This document shows, piece after piece, positions 7,000 through 15,977 of a stretch of 64,000 bases of DNA. Under the pieces are notes generated by a model. The model was not told the origin of the DNA. It saw only the letters and a program-made list of their open reading frames with translations, and did no database searches. The stretch is from CAYWMD01 sp964458575. GTDB taxonomy: Bacteria > Verrucomicrobiota > Verrucomicrobiia > Limisphaerales > JADLHS01. Numbering within the stretch: the first letter of the stretch is position 1; each line of letters opens with the position of its first letter. A program made the position numbers and the translations under genes. The DNA lies in the NCBI GenBank assembly GCA_964458575.1, contig CAYWMD010000004.1, positions 1-64,000 on the forward strand, in the 5' to 3' direction.

Positions 7000-8952
7000 A
7001 TGAACCGACGAAACTTTCTCACCTCCGCCGGACTTGCCACCGCTTACTCAGTTTTCGTGCGCGCCGATGGCCTGGCCGAAACCCCACCCACGCGCGAAGA
7101 GATTTCCAAAGCGTTCGATAACATTGCTCCGCCATCACCGTCCGCATCCCGGTTTGCCGGCGAACCGCACATGACGCTGGTGGATCTGAGTTGCGACGTG
7201 TTCGTGGCAGGGGGCGGGATGGCCGGCGTTTGCGCCGCCGTGGCAGCCGCGCGGCAGGGCGCGAAGGTGGTTCTCGTGCAGGACCGCTCGCGACTGGGCG
7301 GCAACGCATCCAGCGAAGTCAAAATGCACATTGTGGGCGCGGATTGCAGCGGCGGCCGGCCGGGCTGGCGCGAGAGCGGGTTGATTGAGGAATTCCGGCT
7401 CGACGACGCGGTGAACAATCCGCATCGCAGTTTCGAGTATTGGGACTTGTTGCTTTACGACAAGGTGAAGAGCCAGCCGAACATCACACTGATTCTCGAC
7501 AGCGCCGTGTTTGCCGCCGAAACGCAGGACGGGGAAATCCAGCGCGTGATGGTGCGCTGCGACAAGACGGAACATCTCTACCGCATCAAAGCCAAGCTGT
7601 ATCTGGATTGCACGGGCGATTGCCGGCTGGGGCTGGAGGCGGGCGCGGAAATGCGCACCGGCCGCGAGGCGAAAAGCGAATTCAACGAATCGCTCGCGCT
7701 CGATCAGGCGGATAACCAGACGCTCGGGTCCAGCATCCTGTTTACCGCACGGGATTACGGGAAGCCCATCCCCTTCACACCGCCGAAGTGGGCGCGCAAA
7801 GTCACGAAGGCCCAACTCGTGTTTCGCGGCGTCGGCTCCTGGGAGTACGGCTACTGGTGGATCGAATGGGGCGGGCAGATTGACACGATTCGTGACAACG
7901 AACGCATCCGTTTCGAGTTGCTGGCCATCCTCATGGGCGTTTGGGACTACATCAAAAACTCCGGCGACAAGCCCACGAGCGCGAACTGGGGCATGGATTG
8001 GGTAGGCATGATCCCCGGCAAGCGCGGTTCGCGCCGCATCTTGGGTGACCACATTCTCACGCAGGGCGACCTCGAAGCCGGGGGGGCTAAGTTCGACGAT
8101 GCCGTGGCCATCGGCGGCTGGCCGATGGATGATCATCCGCCCAGCGGCTTCGACAAATGGGACGAGAAGCCGAATCGAAATCTGCGCACGGCCGAACCTT
8201 ACAGCATTCCGCTGCGCGCGCTGTACAGCCGGAACATCCGCAACCTGATGATGGCCGGGCGCAACATCAGCGCCACACACGCGGCCTTCACCTCCGCTCG
8301 CGTGATGGCCACGTGCAGTGTCATCGGTCAGGCGGCGGGAACGGCGGCGGCCGTTTGCGCCCAGACCGGCATCACCCCGCGCCAGCTTTATCAGGACAAG
8401 GCGCGGCTCGCGGAGTTGCAGCAAATCCTGCTGCGCAACGACCAAACCATCCTGCGCCTGCGTAATAGCGACCCGAAGGACCTGGCCCGCAAAGCCGAGG
8501 CGACCGCGTCCGACGAACAGCCGGGAGCGGACGCGGATCATGTCATCAACGGCTACCTGCGCGATCTGCCCAAGCAGACGGACAACATTTGGATGGGCAA
8601 GATGTCGGCGGACGGCGCGTGGGTGGAACTCACCTGGGCGAAGCCGCAAAAGCTCAGCCAGGTTCAAATCACGTTTGACAGCGGCTTTATCCGCGCACTT
8701 ACGCTCACCGCCCAGAATAACTTCAATGAGCGAATCATCCGCGCGCCGCAGCCCGAGACCGTCCGCGACTACGAATTGATCGGCACGGACGCCGCGGGCC
8801 AGCAACATTCGCTGGCGAAGGTGACGGGAAATCATCAGCGGGTGAACCACCACAACTTTGCGCCGGTCGAAGCGAAATCGCTGCGATTGAAAATTACTGC
8901 CACCAACGGCGCGGACACGGCGCGGGTTTATGAGATCCGGTGTTATGCGTGA
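7000..8952 (+). CDS. Exported FAD-dependent oxidoreductase
   Basis: This 650-residue protein starts with MNRRNFLTSAGLATAYS, which resembles a Tat signal of the RRxFL type. The dinucleotide-binding motif GGGMAGVCAAVAAARQGAKV lies at 71-90 and is followed by LGGNASSE. LDCTGDCRLGLEAGAEMRTG and AGRNISATHAAFTSARVMAT match the FAD-dependent oxidoreductase family PF12831, common in Planctomycetes and Verrucomicrobia. The last 130 residues (from about 515) look like a discoidin-type beta-sandwich (WVELTWAKPQKLSQVQITF), perhaps for carbohydrate binding. By family it probably acts on sugars or sugar-derived compounds in the periplasm. The esterase downstream fits a glycan-degradation setting. Confidence 0.85.
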   Translation: MNRRNFLTSAGLATAYSVFVRADGLAETPPTREEISKAFDNIAPPSPSASRFAGEPHMTLVDLSCDVFVAGGGMAGVCAAVAAARQGAKVVLVQDRSRLGGNASSEVKMHIVGADCSGGRPGWRESGLIEEFRLDDAVNNPHRSFEYWDLLLYDKVKSQPNITLILDSAVFAAETQDGEIQRVMVRCDKTEHLYRIKAKLYLDCTGDCRLGLEAGAEMRTGREAKSEFNESLALDQADNQTLGSSILFTARDYGKPIPFTPPKWARKVTKAQLVFRGVGSWEYGYWWIEWGGQIDTIRDNERIRFELLAILMGVWDYIKNSGDKPTSANWGMDWVGMIPGKRGSRRILGDHILTQGDLEAGGAKFDDAVAIGGWPMDDHPPSGFDKWDEKPNRNLRTAEPYSIPLRALYSRNIRNLMMAGRNISATHAAFTSARVMATCSVIGQAAGTAAAVCAQTGITPRQLYQDKARLAELQQILLRNDQTILRLRNSDPKDLARKAEATASDEQPGADADHVINGYLRDLPKQTDNIWMGKMSADGAWVELTWAKPQKLSQVQITFDSGFIRALTLTAQNNFNERIIRAPQPETVRDYELIGTDAAGQQHSLAKVTGNHQRVNHHNFAPVEAKSLRLKITATNGADTARVYEIRCYA

Positions 8953-9042
8953 AGGGTTCGGATGGAATCAGGCCGCGAAGCAAATCACCCGCACCTTGAC
9001 CCGCTACCATCAGCCGGGAGAGAGCCGGGGGGAACATAATTT

Positions 9043-9858
9043 ATGCAAACAAAGTTCTTTCTCTCGCTTGTGGTCGCTCTCGGCTTCATCGCTTCGGCCA
9101 CGGGAGATGATTCCATGACTCAAAAGGTAAAAACACCCGCGAAGAAGAAATTTCATCTCTACCTGCTGATGGGCCAGTCGAACATGGCCGGGCGCGGCAA
9201 GGTTGAGGCAGCAGACCAAATCCCGAATCCGCGCGTGCTGACCTTCACCACCAATGGTACGTGGTGCGTCGCGGTTGACCCCATCACCTGGGACAAGCCA
9301 ACCATCGCCGGGGTTGGGCCGGGCGTGCCTTTTGGCAAAGCAATGGCCGAGGCAAATCCCAAGTTGACGATTGGCCTCGTGCCCTGCGCCGTCGGCGGCA
9401 CGCCGTTGAGCCGTTGGGAGAAGGGCGGGGATTTGTATTCCAACGCGGTGTTCCGCGCGAAGCTGGCGATGAAGCACGGCACGCTCAAAGGCATTCTCTG
9501 GCATCAGGGTGAAAGCGACAGCAAACCCGGGCTGGCTGAAACCTACGGCGACCGGCTCGCGCAGATGATTCGGGACATTCGCGCCGAGTTGCAATCGCCG
9601 AGGCTACCGTTTGTGGTGGGGCAGCTCGGCGAATTTCTTTACACACGCAAGACCAACAACGTCCCCGAAGCGAAATTGGTGAACGAAACACTGGCGAAGC
9701 TTCGCGAGCGCGTTGCGCATACCGGGTGCGCGGTCTCGGACGGCCTCACCCACCAAGGTGACCAGGTCCATTTCGACACCGCCGCGCAACGTGAACTCGG
9801 ACGGAGGTTCGCCGCCGAGATGATCCGGCTTCAGCACGACGACGGTCACCGGCAGTAA
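9043..9858 (+). CDS. Secreted sialate O-acetylesterase-like esterase (SASA/CE6)
   Basis: This 271-residue protein has a signal peptide (1-20) and the SGNH-type SASA fold. The nucleophile serine lies in LLMGQSNMAG (S46), CAVGGTPLSRW provides the glycine block, WHQGESD (153-159) is a hallmark of the family, and D240 with H243 in GDQVHFD complete the set. Family members remove acetyl groups from sugars such as sialic acid or xylan (carbohydrate esterase family 6); the exact substrate cannot be told. It follows the exported FAD oxidoreductase by 90 bp in the same direction. Confidence 0.9.
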   Translation: MQTKFFLSLVVALGFIASATGDDSMTQKVKTPAKKKFHLYLLMGQSNMAGRGKVEAADQIPNPRVLTFTTNGTWCVAVDPITWDKPTIAGVGPGVPFGKAMAEANPKLTIGLVPCAVGGTPLSRWEKGGDLYSNAVFRAKLAMKHGTLKGILWHQGESDSKPGLAETYGDRLAQMIRDIRAELQSPRLPFVVGQLGEFLYTRKTNNVPEAKLVNETLAKLRERVAHTGCAVSDGLTHQGDQVHFDTAAQRELGRRFAAEMIRLQHDDGHRQ

Positions 9859-10031
9859 TGGGATTTTAGCTTCGCACTTTTCACGGGCGGCATTTTTTGC
9901 CGAACCCACCGCTTCAGCCGGTCAATTTTGGAATGACCGTTGCTAAATACTGTGCGGACATGAGCAACCAAGGCTATCACCGGCAATTTTGGCCAGCAAT
10001 CGGACGTTGCTCCGTCCGCGGTAAAAAATAA

Positions 10032-11276
10032 ATGGACACTAACGGAAAAGGCGCCCTTGACCAAGTGTTGGGCACGATGATTCGCAGCCACGAAGGCGTT
10101 TCGGATCTGCTTTTCGTGGCCGGCAAACCGCCGCAAGTCGAAGCGCACGGGAGGCTGACCCCTGTCACGGTTGATGCGACCGAAACTGCGCTCAATAGCG
10201 CGCGGATCGAAGGCCTGGCGCGAACCATCATGAACGGGAACGAGCGGCTCGCCAAAGACCTGACCACCGCCGGCTCGTGCGATTGCAGCTACACCCTGCC
10301 GGACGTTTGCCGTTTCCGCGTGAACATCTACCGGCAGAACGGGAACTACGCAATGGTCCTGCGCCGGCTGCAAACACAGATCCCGTCCATGGACAAGCTC
10401 AACATGGCGCCGGTGTTCCGCGAGGTCATCAAGGAAAAAACCGGCATCATCTTCGTCACGGGCGGCACGGGCAGCGGCAAGACCACCACGCTGGCCGCGA
10501 TGTTGAATGAGATCAACCACACCAGCGAAGTCCACATCGTCACGCTGGAAGACCCGATTGAATTTCTCCATCCGCACATCAAGGCCACGTTCAGCCAGCG
10601 CGAGTTGGGCCGCGACTTTTTCGCGTTTCCCGAGGGGCTGCGCGCCGCGCTGCGCCAGGCGCCAAAAATTGTCTTCGTCGGTGAAATCCGCGACCGGGAC
10701 ACGATGGAAATCGCGTTGACCGCGGCCGAAACCGGCCACGTGGTTTACAGCACGTTGCACACAATCAGCGCCGGCCAGACGATCAATCGCGTGCTGGGCA
10801 TGTTCACGCAGGAAGAGGAAAAGCAGGTGCGTGAACGGCTGGCGGAGACCTTGCGTTATGTCATCAGCCAGCGGCTGGCGCCCAAAGCCGGCGGCGGGCG
10901 CCTGCTCATCACGGAACTGATGGGCAGCAGCATGCGCACCCGCGAAGCCATCGCGCTAGGCGAAAGCGAGAACCGCCGGCTCATTGACATCATCGAGGCC
11001 GGCAACACCTCCGGCTGGCACAGCTTCGAACAATCATTGACGAGGGCGTTCGAGGAGGAGTTGCTCACCGAGGAGACGGCGTTGCTCTATTGCACGAACC
11101 GCAACCTGATGCGCCAGCGGATTGATGCCATCAAGAAGGCGCAGAACGAAGGGACGAAACATATCACTTTGAAGATGAAAGAGGTGCCCCTCCCACAACC
11201 GGCCGTGCCTCCACCGCTTCCGCCCGTGCTCAGCATGCCCAGCCACGCGACACCCGCCGCGGCCAAATTGCGATAA
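10032..11276 (+). CDS. PilT/PilU-type twitching ATPase
   Basis: This 414-residue secretion-type ATPase has an N-terminal PAS-like domain, Walker A GGTGSGKTT (144-152), an Asp box near ITLEDPIEFLH-like VTLEDPIEF, FVGEIRDRDTME (Walker B) and the His box GHVVYSTLHT, as in PilT/PilU retraction motors of type IV pili. The C-terminal tail is proline-rich and variable. It stands alone here with no pilus structural gene nearby, which is common for PilT paralogues. PilT versus PilU cannot be settled from sequence alone; the longer tail leans towards a PilU-like paralogue. Confidence 0.9.
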   Translation: MDTNGKGALDQVLGTMIRSHEGVSDLLFVAGKPPQVEAHGRLTPVTVDATETALNSARIEGLARTIMNGNERLAKDLTTAGSCDCSYTLPDVCRFRVNIYRQNGNYAMVLRRLQTQIPSMDKLNMAPVFREVIKEKTGIIFVTGGTGSGKTTTLAAMLNEINHTSEVHIVTLEDPIEFLHPHIKATFSQRELGRDFFAFPEGLRAALRQAPKIVFVGEIRDRDTMEIALTAAETGHVVYSTLHTISAGQTINRVLGMFTQEEEKQVRERLAETLRYVISQRLAPKAGGGRLLITELMGSSMRTREAIALGESENRRLIDIIEAGNTSGWHSFEQSLTRAFEEELLTEETALLYCTNRNLMRQRIDAIKKAQNEGTKHITLKMKEVPLPQPAVPPPLPPVLSMPSHATPAAAKLR

Positions 11277-11335
11277 TCGTCGCAACACGGCCGGCGGGGA
11301 GACCAGCAACGCACGCGGCCTCATCCGGATACCGG

Positions 11336-12289
11336 TCAGCCCTGAATGATCTGCTCCAGCTTCTGACCTTCGATGTCGGTGTTGATTTGCAACCAGAGCG
11401 GCAGGTGATCTGAAAGCTGGTAGGTGAACTTCTCCTTCGTCATGCCCCCGGGAAACAACTGTTTGATCCCGGCCTCGTTCACGTAAAAATCCAGCACCCC
11501 GCCGGCGTTGGTGAAATGCTCCGGGTAAATCGGCTGATGCAATATCTGATCGTAACGTTTGTCCTTTTCCAGGTTGCTGCCGAACTGGACGCCGACCAGC
11601 GCCTTGGGAATTTGCAGTCCATGTTTGGTGATGGCCTTGAACAAGGCATCCGTCCGCGATGGAATGTTGAAATCGCCCATCACGATCAGGTCCTTGTCCT
11701 CGCTGGATTTCTCGAGTCGCTTGGCTTCAATCCAATCCGCGAGTAGTTCAAGTTCCTGCCGCCGCGCCGCGGTGCCGTCACCCCAGCGGACGTGCGTGGT
11801 GAGCACGATGAAATCAAAGCTGCCGGACTTAAACGACGCCAGGTAAGGCGCCCGCCAGAATGATTTCTCCGGGAGGTACTCGAAACCCTTTTTCGTCCGC
11901 GGCTCATTTGCCTCGGCGGCGAGACCATTGAAGGTGACGGCGCGCTTGTCGTAAATGAATCCGAGCCGCTCGCGATTGCCGCCGGCGTCGGGAATCATGT
12001 CCGAATAAACCGCCCGCCAATACGGTCCGAGCACCTTCAACACGCGACCGAGGTCCGTAAGATTGTCCCGCAACTCGACGAGGCCAATGAGATCGAACTG
12101 GCCCAGAATCTCCGCCAGGTAATGGATCGCCGCCTCGCTGCGACGCGCCTTCCCGAACTCGCGGATGTTCCAGCAGGCGAGGTTCAGCGTTTCATCAATT
12201 TTCGAGGATGGAATTTTTGCGGCGGCGATGCGTTGCTTGAGGGCAAGCAGGCCGGCGGCGATTTCCTTGGAGACTTTTCCGTGGTGCAT
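11336..12289 (-). CDS. Endonuclease/exonuclease/phosphatase family protein
   Basis: This 317-residue protein has the EEP fold. LACWNIREFG gives the first Asn motif, IGLVELRDN the metal-binding Glu, VLTTHVRWGD the catalytic-His strand, IVMGDFN the Asp/Asn motif and YQLSDHLPLW the final His. These are the canonical active-site residues of DNase I-like phosphodiesterases. I took the ATG at 12289 (MHHGKVSKE) because upstream codons in the same frame fall in non-coding sequence. No signal peptide is visible. The substrate could be nucleic acid or a phospho-metabolite. Confidence 0.87.
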   Translation of the reverse strand: MHHGKVSKEIAAGLLALKQRIAAAKIPSSKIDETLNLACWNIREFGKARRSEAAIHYLAEILGQFDLIGLVELRDNLTDLGRVLKVLGPYWRAVYSDMIPDAGGNRERLGFIYDKRAVTFNGLAAEANEPRTKKGFEYLPEKSFWRAPYLASFKSGSFDFIVLTTHVRWGDGTAARRQELELLADWIEAKRLEKSSEDKDLIVMGDFNIPSRTDALFKAITKHGLQIPKALVGVQFGSNLEKDKRYDQILHQPIYPEHFTNAGGVLDFYVNEAGIKQLFPGGMTKEKFTYQLSDHLPLWLQINTDIEGQKLEQIIQG

Positions 12290-12482
12290 GGTTGTGGGTA
12301 GTGACGCCGTGGACAGTAGCAACCCTCGTGGTGGGCACAAGTTTTGTCCAAGCCTCCGTGGCCGGCTGGCGACTTGGAGTTTGGACCTGGAGTTTCTTTT
12401 GAACTTTGACTTAGAGATTTTCCCGACGCACTTCTGGCTTGCCAAGGCCCGCGGCACACGGCAACGTTTCCGGGCAGTTTGG
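12290..12482. other. Spacer between EEP gene and tRNA, with degenerate tandem phrase
   Basis: No gene is seen. Around 12371-12415 the sequence has loose repeats of TTGGAGTTTGGA-like and GAACTTTGACTT units. They belong with the other short tandem phrases noted near gene starts in this window. Confidence 0.35.
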
Positions 12483-12557
12483 GCGCGGTTAGCTCAGTGG
12501 TAGAGCACTTCCTTGACACGGAAGGGGTCAGAGGTTCGAACCCTCTATCGCGCACCA
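12483..12557 (+). tRNA. tRNA-Val (GAC)
   Basis: A full cloverleaf can be drawn. The acceptor stem is GCGCGGT with ATCGCGC (one G-U pair), the D arm is AGCTCAGTGGTAGAGC, the anticodon arm is CTTCC-TTGACAC-GGAAG with anticodon GAC, and the T arm is AGAGG-TTCGAAC-CCTCT. The discriminator is A and the CCA end is encoded (12555-12557). It reads valine codons GUC and GUU. It lies between two minus-strand genes. Confidence 0.97.
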
Positions 12558-12568
12558 TCCCCACTATT

Positions 12569-14428
12569 TCAATCTTCCGTCGACACCAGCGTCACCTTGC
12601 CGTCGAAATCGGTCGTGAGCACCTCCTTGGCGTTCAACGGCGCCACCGTGTTCATCATGCCCACCCCGGTTTTGTGCTGCCACCGGAGCACCCCCGTCCT
12701 GCCATCCATGGCCGTCAACAAACTGTTCTTTGTCCCATAAAACAACACGCCGTCGCGCTCAACCAGCATCGCGGAATTGATGTCGTAACCGAACCCGGCG
12801 TTGAGTTCCCACAGTTTTTCCGGCGCGTTGGCCGCCGTGGAAAACGCGCAAATCAAATCGTTCAATTCGCGGATGTAAAGTCGTTCGCCGTCGGCGGAAA
12901 TTCCGATGGACTCACGCACGCCATAATTACCCGTGCGCCACACGGCTTGCCCGGTCTTCGCGTCAATTGCCGTCATGCGGCGATCCGGTGCGACAATGAA
13001 CACCTTGCCGTGCGCGGCCACCGGCCAGCAGGCCGCCGGAGAAAAAAGAATGCTGGGCCGGTCGCTCTTCCATTCCCAGAGGCGCGTGCCGCTCTTCCCG
13101 TCGAGCGCGTAAAGATGCTCATCCCAGGCGCCGAAAATCACCCGGCCATCCTGAACCAGCGGGCGGGTTTCCACAAAGCCCCGCACACCGTCGGACTCCC
13201 AGCGCAACTTCCCGTTCGCCAGCTTCAGCGCGCGGAATTTGCCCTCGCTGGACCCGATGTAAACCGTGTCCTTCACGATGCGCGGCGAAGCAACGATAGC
13301 CCGGGCGGTTTGGTAACGCCAGCGCTCCTTGCCGGTCGCGGCGTCGAGCGCGTAAACGTTGCCGTCAGCGGAGGCGAACACCACCCGGCCGGCCGCAGCG
13401 TCCGGTGTCGAATAAACCGGCCCTTGCGTCTTGAACCGCCACCGCACCTTGCCGGAATCGAGCGCGAGGCCATACACCGCGCCGGACGCGTCACCCACGA
13501 TGGCGGTCTGCTTCCAGATGACCGGTGTCGCGGCAATGGTCCAGCCCGTGTCAAACTGCCAGCGCTCGCGGACCCGGGGAAAGCGCGCGTTCACCGAAAA
13601 ATCCGGGCGCGGATATTGATTCGTGTCCGCGGCGTAGTCGTGCTGTTCGAGTGCCACCGTGTGCCACGCCGGTTGGGCAAGCCCGCCGGGGTTGTGCTCG
13701 GTGAAGGTCATGTTACCGCCCCGAACTTCGACCACGTTGAATCCGCCCACGGGACGGCGGGCGCGGAGATTGGAACGGCCCAGGACGCCGGGCACGCCCT
13801 CGAACACGTATTTCTTGTTCGCGTGTTCGTGGCCGCAGAGGACGACCTGGGTGTTGTATCGCTTGAGCAGGTCGAGCACAACGAACCAGTTGGCGATTTT
13901 GTCATTGAGCGGATAATGCGTAACAAAAATGATGGGCTGCTGCTGGTCACGCAGGTTCGCCAGAGTGGTTTGGAGCCAGTGCACATCCTGGGGCGACCAG
14001 TGGCCGTCGGCCATTTGCATCAACGGCCCTTGATGGATGCCAAGAAAGAGATAACCCCCGTATTCGAACTCAAGCCGCTCCGCACCAAACAATCGTGTAA
14101 AATCCGTCGCGCCCGACTCGGACCATCGGCAATCGTGATTGCCGGGCAGGACGTGGCATGGAACTTTGAGTTCGGAGAGAATTTGTTTTGCCTGGCGCAA
14201 TTGCTCCCGCGAACCAAATTCGGTCACATCGCCCGAGACAATGACGAAGCTCAAGTTGGACATCGCATTGATATCCCGGACACTCGCGCGCAAATCCTCG
14301 GCGGCGGTTGCCGAACCGACGTGAGTATCACTCAACCAGGCAAAGCGGAAGGAGGGTGATTCCGCCAGCGTGGGAGGCGACCACAGCGCCAGCGCTGCCA
14401 GCAACAATGAACCGAGGAAACGGAGCAT
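12569..14428 (-). CDS. Exported metallophosphoesterase fused to PQQ-like beta-propeller
   Basis: This 619-residue protein has a signal peptide (1-22). A calcineurin-like phosphoesterase domain follows with LSDTHVG (33-39), SGDVTEF, GNHDCRW, THYPLN and CGHEHAN, the full set of metal ligands. From about residue 290 a propeller of PQQ/BamB type is seen: repeats such as GAVYGLALDSGKVRWRF, GNVYALDAATGKERWRY and EHLYALDGKSGTRLWEW. The first domain would hydrolyse phosphoesters outside the cytoplasm; the propeller may bind substrate or a partner. Similar fusions are known in Planctomycetes and Verrucomicrobia. A long antisense frame across it is a GC artefact. Confidence 0.9.
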   Translation of the reverse strand: MLRFLGSLLLAALALWSPPTLAESPSFRFAWLSDTHVGSATAAEDLRASVRDINAMSNLSFVIVSGDVTEFGSREQLRQAKQILSELKVPCHVLPGNHDCRWSESGATDFTRLFGAERLEFEYGGYLFLGIHQGPLMQMADGHWSPQDVHWLQTTLANLRDQQQPIIFVTHYPLNDKIANWFVVLDLLKRYNTQVVLCGHEHANKKYVFEGVPGVLGRSNLRARRPVGGFNVVEVRGGNMTFTEHNPGGLAQPAWHTVALEQHDYAADTNQYPRPDFSVNARFPRVRERWQFDTGWTIAATPVIWKQTAIVGDASGAVYGLALDSGKVRWRFKTQGPVYSTPDAAAGRVVFASADGNVYALDAATGKERWRYQTARAIVASPRIVKDTVYIGSSEGKFRALKLANGKLRWESDGVRGFVETRPLVQDGRVIFGAWDEHLYALDGKSGTRLWEWKSDRPSILFSPAACWPVAAHGKVFIVAPDRRMTAIDAKTGQAVWRTGNYGVRESIGISADGERLYIRELNDLICAFSTAANAPEKLWELNAGFGYDINSAMLVERDGVLFYGTKNSLLTAMDGRTGVLRWQHKTGVGMMNTVAPLNAKEVLTTDFDGKVTLVSTED

Positions 14429-14583
14429 GAAGAAGGGACGTGATGCGCGTGGTTTTATTCGTTTGGTTGGAGGCCGGACTCGGCTGTCGGTCTTGGAAAT
14501 AGCTCACACTCTTACAGGCCGCGCACTGGACCCCGTATTCTTCACCCGTTTTTGTTCGCCGAGGATAAAAACATGTGCATAAG

Positions 14584-14612
14584 TTGACACTTGCAGGGAG
14601 GCCGCTTAACTA
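14584..14612 (+). promoter_or_regulatory. Possible promoter for the PEP-CTERM array
   Basis: A perfect TTGACA at 14584-14589 is followed after 17 bp by TAACTA (14607-14612), a poor -10 match. It lies about 80 bp before the first PEP-CTERM start in a relatively AT-rich gap. The -35 match is good and the -10 match weak. Confidence 0.35.
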
Positions 14613-14690
14613 CAACCTTATAGGCAGGTTTCAATGAAGCAGAAAGGTACCAATGTGAAAAGTGAAACCCGAAAACCCACTCACCGGTTT

Positions 14691-15338
14691 ATGAAGAAAA
14701 TCTTTCTCAACATCTTCGCGCTAAGCCTCGCCTCGGTGATGGCCTTAGCCCAGGGCACCGTGAACTTCCAGTCCGCAAACGCAAATGCCTATGTCGGGAT
14801 TGGAACGATTACCCCGACTCCGGTGGGAGCGGGCTTTTTGGCAGCCTTTTATGGTGGCCCTGCGGGAGCGCCTGAATACGTCCTGGTACAACTCGGCGCC
14901 ACGGCTCCAGTAACTGCTGGCAGTGGACTCGTTATCGGCGGAGGTACGAGGACGAACGCATTTGTGGCCGGAGGTGCGATCGGAGCCTTCCAAGTTCGCG
15001 CTTGGATGAGCACCAACGGCGCCACTTGGGAAGCTGCCGTCACCGACGGTAAGCATGGTTACGCCGGCAAGACACCGGTGTTCAACAACCCAACGGGTAA
15101 TCCCGCTGCAAGTCCTCCCGGAACACCAGCATTTCTGACAGGATGGGTCACGCCTTTGATCGTTACTCCTTATCCAATTCCCGAACCTTCCTCCTGTGCA
15201 TTGGTCGGACCGGCATCTGTCATGTTGTTTGTATTGCGGGCCAAGTGGAGGAAACAATCCTTGCCTTTGAGTGTTCCAAATGAAGGACGAATCTTTCATC
15301 CAGATCAGCAAGGTTTACCAACCATTCACAACCTATGA
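14691..15338 (+). CDS. PEP-CTERM protein, array member 1
   Basis: This 215-residue exported protein has a signal peptide (MKKIFLNIFALSLASVMALA) and then GTVNFQSANANAYVG, the start of a mature domain shared by all five members. Conserved blocks are FLAAFYGGPAGA, VTAGSGLVIGGGTRTN, AFQVRAW and FLTGW. The sorting signal is IPEPSSCALVG, a hydrophobic stretch and RAKWRKQ. PEP-CTERM proteins are exported, processed by an exosortase and linked to exopolysaccharide, by family knowledge; no exosortase is in this window. After the basic anchor end, 26 further residues occupy what is spacer in other members. The start at 14691 aligns with its paralogues. The stop overlaps the next start (ATGA). Confidence 0.88.
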   Translation: MKKIFLNIFALSLASVMALAQGTVNFQSANANAYVGIGTITPTPVGAGFLAAFYGGPAGAPEYVLVQLGATAPVTAGSGLVIGGGTRTNAFVAGGAIGAFQVRAWMSTNGATWEAAVTDGKHGYAGKTPVFNNPTGNPAASPPGTPAFLTGWVTPLIVTPYPIPEPSSCALVGPASVMLFVLRAKWRKQSLPLSVPNEGRIFHPDQQGLPTIHNL

Positions 15339-15970
15339 AAAGAATCCTGCTGGCCACACTCGCATTTGGCTGTGCTGGTGCAATAGCCTTGGCTCAGGGC
15401 ACGGTCAACTTCCAATCCGCCAGCACGAGCGCCGTGGTTGAATACTACTATTATCATCCCGTTCAACCAGCGTCGGCTCCAGTGGGACAGGGCTTTTCAG
15501 CTGCGCTTTATGGTGGTGTTTTGGGAGCTTCCGAGTGGCAAATGTCCCAACTCGGCGGCCCGGTTCCCGTGACCGCTGGCAGCGGGCTTATCATTGGCGG
15601 TGGCACGCGAACGAACGCGTTTGTGGCAGGTGGTGCACCGGCAACGTTCCAAGTGCGCGCATGGTACGGGCCGTATGCCAGTTACGAACAGGCGTTGTTC
15701 GGGGAGTTTGCTTACCGGACAGGAAAAACCGCCGTATTCACGAATCCAACGGGCAATCCTGGCGCAATTCCGCCTGGATTACCAGCATTCCTGACCGGAT
15801 GGAATTCGCCGCTGTTCATTTACGTTCCCGAACCCTCTGGTCTTACGCTGTTAGGACTAACGTCGCTCATATTCTTTGCGTTTCGGGCCAAGCGGAGGAA
15901 ACAATCCTGGCTGCCAAGTGTTCTCTCTGGAGGACCAAGTTTTTCGAAAAGACCATTGCCATACCACTGA
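15335..15970 (+). CDS. PEP-CTERM protein, array member 2
   Basis: This 211-residue paralogue starts with signal peptide MKRILLATLAFGCAGAIALA and GTVNFQSAST. It then has an aromatic insert (YYYYHP) not seen in the others, followed by the shared VTAGSGLIIGGGTRTN, FQVRAW, NPTGNP and PAFLTGW blocks. The anchor is VPEPSGLTLLG, helix, RAKRRKQ, with a 17-residue tail beyond it. The start codon overlaps the previous stop, so the two are translationally linked. No Shine-Dalgarno site precedes it; the leader CACAACCTATG is shared with other members. Confidence 0.88.
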   Translation: MKRILLATLAFGCAGAIALAQGTVNFQSASTSAVVEYYYYHPVQPASAPVGQGFSAALYGGVLGASEWQMSQLGGPVPVTAGSGLIIGGGTRTNAFVAGGAPATFQVRAWYGPYASYEQALFGEFAYRTGKTAVFTNPTGNPGAIPPGLPAFLTGWNSPLFIYVPEPSGLTLLGLTSLIFFAFRAKRRKQSWLPSVLSGGPSFSKRPLPYH

Positions 15971-15977
15971 CAAACCT

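Noticed and set aside
7135..8853. Minus-strand open frame of 572 codons opposite the FAD oxidoreductase
   Set aside because: The plus strand has a clear FAD motif and Tat signal; the minus frame has no motif and typical antisense composition.
9880..9960. Possible terminator between the esterase and pilT-like genes
   Set aside because: The CGGCA/TGCCG stem is only five bases around a T-rich loop and is not followed by a T-run; too weak to call.
12479..14359. Plus-strand open frame of 626 codons across the tRNA and the metallophosphoesterase gene
   Set aside because: It begins within the tRNA and is exactly antisense to a protein with clear metal-binding and propeller motifs. No recognisable domain.
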